This document shows, piece after piece, positions 62,353 through 64,000 of a stretch of DNA of 64,000 bases (its first letter is position 1; every line of letters starts with the position of its first letter). Location of the stretch: contig NZ_JAVHUY010000051.1 of NCBI RefSeq assembly GCF_031085175.1, positions 1 through 64,000 on the forward strand, written 5' to 3'. Source of the DNA: Phytohabitans maris (GTDB taxonomy: Bacteria > Actinomycetota > Actinomycetes > Mycobacteriales > Micromonosporaceae). Made by a program: the position numbers and the translations under genes. A model generated the notes under the pieces. The model saw nothing but the letters and a program-made list of their open reading frames with translations, made no database searches and was not told where the DNA came from.

Positions 62353-62369
62353 GTTCTACGTATCGGAAC
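62353..62369. promoter_or_regulatory. Operator-like GTTC-N9-GAAC site
   Basis: GTTC TACGTATCG GAAC has the same half-sites and spacing as the palindrome at 61962-61978. It lies in the middle of the divergent region. Confidence 0.4.
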
Positions 62370-62532
62370 GTCGGAGCCGGCGACCGGGTTGCACAAGGCC
62401 AACCCGCAGCTCCCCGATCGGGGGCGGACAACAGCACCGCCACATCGACCACCAACGATCGATGTGTTACCTGGGGACGGGCGGCATGATCGGAAACCCT
62501 AGCTTCGGCACATACGAGCGTCAACGGAGAAC

Positions 62533-62549
62533 GTTCCGTGAGCTGAAAC
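62533..62549. promoter_or_regulatory. Operator-like GTTC-N9-AAAC site
   Basis: GTTC CGTGAGCTG AAAC differs by one base from the GTTC-N9-GAAC form. It lies 79-95 bases before the ADC-like gene, the position expected for a second regulated promoter. Confidence 0.35.
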
Positions 62550-62627
62550 ACGGGGACGGATCGTTTGACAGAGCGGAATGTTCACGCGAGGCTGACGACC
62601 ACGACGCGCTCCCGGAAGGGTCTGGAC

Positions 62628-63530
62628 ATGACGCAGACGAGGAACCCCAAGGCCATGCACGGCAACAAGGTCGGCGTGATGTGGCCACAGTCGCCGACCG
62701 GCCGGGCCAGTCTGATGGACCTCAACACGGAGCCCGACCTCGTTCTCTCCGACGACGTGCTCATCGTCGGCTTCAAGGCCGACCCCGAGGCCGTGCGCGC
62801 CTACGTGCCGGAGCCGCTGGAGCTCGACGGCTCAGGAACCATGTACATCAAGGCTGTCCAGCGCTGGGGCTACACCAGCCGCAACGCGACCGAATTCATC
62901 AGCTTCGAGCGGCTCAACCAGACCGAGTCGTTCTTCTGGATCCCCTGCTCGTACGAGGGCAAGGAGTTCTACTTCGTGCCGTTCTCGTGGGGCAACCGTG
63001 ACTGGCTGGGCTATACAGGTCGGCTGGTCGGTATGCCGCACAAGTGGGCCAAGGTCCAGATGACCAGCTTCCACTCGTTCCACCCCACCTACAACGAGGC
63101 ACACGCCGGCGCCCGCATCTGCGCCAGTGTCGAGAACATGGGCCTGGTGCACCGGCTGTACGGCGACCTCAAGGAGGTCATCAGGCCCGAGGACACACCG
63201 TTCAAGTGGGTGCAGGGCTCGTGCCCGCACTTCCTCGGCCACCGCTACATCTGGGACTCCGTCAAGGGCCGCCCACTGGCCAACGACCTGGTCGCGCACT
63301 ACGGCGACGACGTCGAGATGGGTCCGGTGTGGCACGGCGACGGCTGGGTCCAGTTCTTCGACGCCGAGAACGACGAGGTGCTGCAGTTCCAGCCGCGCGA
63401 GATGCTCGGCTCCTGGTTCTTCACGCTGCGGTTCACCCACCAGAAGAGCTCTCCCTACATCGTCTACGACTACGGCGACGAGAGCCCATACGCCAACCGA
63501 CCCCGGATCAAGGAACTGCTCGGCCGCTGA
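62628..63530 (+). CDS. Acetoacetate decarboxylase (ADC)-superfamily protein
   Basis: A 300-residue ADC-like protein: 'PEAVRAYVPEPLELDGSGTM' (the 'P..L.L.D' start of the fold), 'QRWGYTSRNATEFISFERLN', 'YTGRLVGMPHKWAKVQMTSF', 'FQPREMLGSWFFTLRFTHQK'. In classical ADC the Schiff-base lysine lies in a P-K-K motif; here the site reads P-H-K, so the first Lys is His. It may be an ADC-fold aldolase/dehydratase or decarboxylase for another keto acid. ATG 62628 has GGAAGGG 7 bases upstream. Confidence 0.75.
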   Translation: MTQTRNPKAMHGNKVGVMWPQSPTGRASLMDLNTEPDLVLSDDVLIVGFKADPEAVRAYVPEPLELDGSGTMYIKAVQRWGYTSRNATEFISFERLNQTESFFWIPCSYEGKEFYFVPFSWGNRDWLGYTGRLVGMPHKWAKVQMTSFHSFHPTYNEAHAGARICASVENMGLVHRLYGDLKEVIRPEDTPFKWVQGSCPHFLGHRYIWDSVKGRPLANDLVAHYGDDVEMGPVWHGDGWVQFFDAENDEVLQFQPREMLGSWFFTLRFTHQKSSPYIVYDYGDESPYANRPRIKELLGR

Positions 63531-63562
63531 CGCCGGCCCGCTCGCGGATAGGAGACCGGACC

Positions 63563-64000
63563 GTGCGTGACCTCGAAGCCATGCTCTACGTGCCAGCGGG
63601 CGACCCCCGCAAGCTCGACAAGGTGCCGCGGCTGCTGGGCGTCACCACGATCATCCTCGACCTCGAGGACGCCGTCGCCGCCGACCGGAAGGACGTCGCC
63701 CGGGCCGCGTTGGGGCGGGTCCTCGACGGCGTCGGCGCGGCCGCTCCCGGCGAGCGGCGCGGAGAGATCTGGGTCCGGATCAATGCCCCCGGCACCGTGG
63801 CGTTCGAGGCCGACCTCGCCGCCTGCGTCCGGGCCGAGGTCGCCGGCCTGATCGTCCCCAAGGCGACGGCCGACTCGCTGCACACGGTGGCGGCCAGGGT
63901 CGAGGAACGGGAACGGGCGGCCGGGCTCCCGCACGGCTCGGTCGAGCTGATGGGACTAGTCGAGACGATCGCGGGCTGGCACAGCGTCCGGACCGCGACC
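63563..64000 (+). CDS. CitE-like lyase/aldolase (HpcH/HpaI superfamily), cut by window edge
   Basis: The first 146 residues of a CitE-type TIM barrel: MLYVPAGDPRKLDKVPRLLG then 'VTTIILDLEDAVAADRKDVA', 'IWVRINAPGTVAFEADLAAC', 'VAGLIVPKATADSLHTVAAR' and 'VELMGLVETIAGWHSVRTA'. These enzymes cleave or form C-C bonds of acyl-CoA or oxo acids (citramalyl/malyl-CoA type). GTG 63563 has AGGAG 8 bases upstream. It follows the ADC-like gene by 32 bases, probably one operon that continues beyond the window. Confidence 0.85.
   Translation, partial: MRDLEAMLYVPAGDPRKLDKVPRLLGVTTIILDLEDAVAADRKDVARAALGRVLDGVGAAAPGERRGEIWVRINAPGTVAFEADLAACVRAEVAGLIVPKATADSLHTVAARVEERERAAGLPHGSVELMGLVETIAGWHSVRTAT

Larger units (their letters stand above)
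61911..62627. other. Divergent regulatory region between operon G and the ADC-like gene
   Basis: About 715 bases with no supportable gene; the open frames here lack RBS and coding-like composition. Three 17-bp sites of the form GTTC-N9-GAAC (one with a single mismatch) occur at 61962, 62353 and 62533. The start of the ADC-like gene could also be placed at GTG/TTG codons from 62565 on, but the RBS favours 62628. Confidence 0.5.

Noticed and set aside
56608-63530. HyuAB plus the ADC-like gene as an acetone carboxylase/acetoacetate pathway
   Set aside because: The small AcxC-type gamma subunit is absent, and the ADC-like protein lacks the classical P-K-K site. Hydantoinase/oxoprolinase-type function is more economical.
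1-64000. CRISPR arrays, tRNA or rRNA genes, or a polyketide/NRPS cluster
   Set aside because: No regularly spaced repeats, no cloverleaf-like or rRNA sequence and no KS/A/PCP domain motifs were seen on either strand.

Overview
This window comes from a high-GC actinobacterium. The strong G/C bias at third codon positions, frequent GTG starts, LPXTG-type surface proteins and the actinobacterial leader-peptide pattern support this. Micromonosporaceae is my best guess, from codon style only. No rRNA, tRNA or CRISPR array was seen.

Layout. (A) 1-2974: a cluster of broken genes (NACHT NTPase with two frameshifts, alpha/beta-hydrolase tail, LPXTG surface-protein tail, frameshifted FMN reductase, RidA tail). 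(B) 2975-15121: a complete ten-gene minus-strand operon with two LLM flavin monooxygenases, a Dpp-type ABC importer, an FAD monooxygenase, an alpha/beta hydrolase and a flavin reductase. It is preceded by a 26-codon leader peptide of the type found before actinobacterial sulfur genes, and by a divergent LysR regulator and cupin gene. (C) 15122-18570: a second relic zone with an aconitase C-terminal domain joined to a truncated sugar-ABC permease, a solute-binding protein without its signal peptide, and an aldo/keto reductase head. (D) 19073-28314: an SDR dehydrogenase and divergent IclR regulator, then a Dpp-type importer, an RraA-family aldolase and a mannonate-dehydratase-like protein, probably uptake and breakdown of a sugar-acid compound. 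A secreted GH26 mannanase (28323-29822) faces it.

(E) 30245-48338: the most unusual locus. A GntR/FCD regulator stands next to a nine-gene minus-strand operon (amidohydrolase, gamma-glutamyltransferase, creatinase-like M24 protein, fused ETF beta-alpha, UbiD decarboxylase, DUF2848, HpaB-type monooxygenase, cupin, flavin reductase). A divergent plus-strand operon encodes a GlcG/HbpS protein, a complete Dpp-type importer and RidA. GTCTGAC/GTCAGAC boxes lie before the regulator and between the two operons, which suggests one regulon. I read this as an uncharacterised pathway for uptake, deconjugation, hydroxylation and decarboxylation of an (aromatic?) acid or amide. (F) 48340-52620: a third relic zone (BASS transporter, DnaE2 fragment, IS3, ISL3 and tyrosine-integrase remnants) around an intact anchor-L/Ig-repeat surface protein. 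(G) 52659-61910: a minus-strand operon with a fourth Dpp-type importer and HyuA/HyuB. (H) 62628-64000: an acetoacetate-decarboxylase-like gene and the start of a CitE-like lyase.

Overall, four complete peptide/opine-type ABC importers, each co-encoded with different catabolic enzymes and three of them with a local regulator, are separated by zones of truncated genes and mobile-element debris. This is the look of a chromosomal arm or island that has repeatedly gained and lost catabolic modules.
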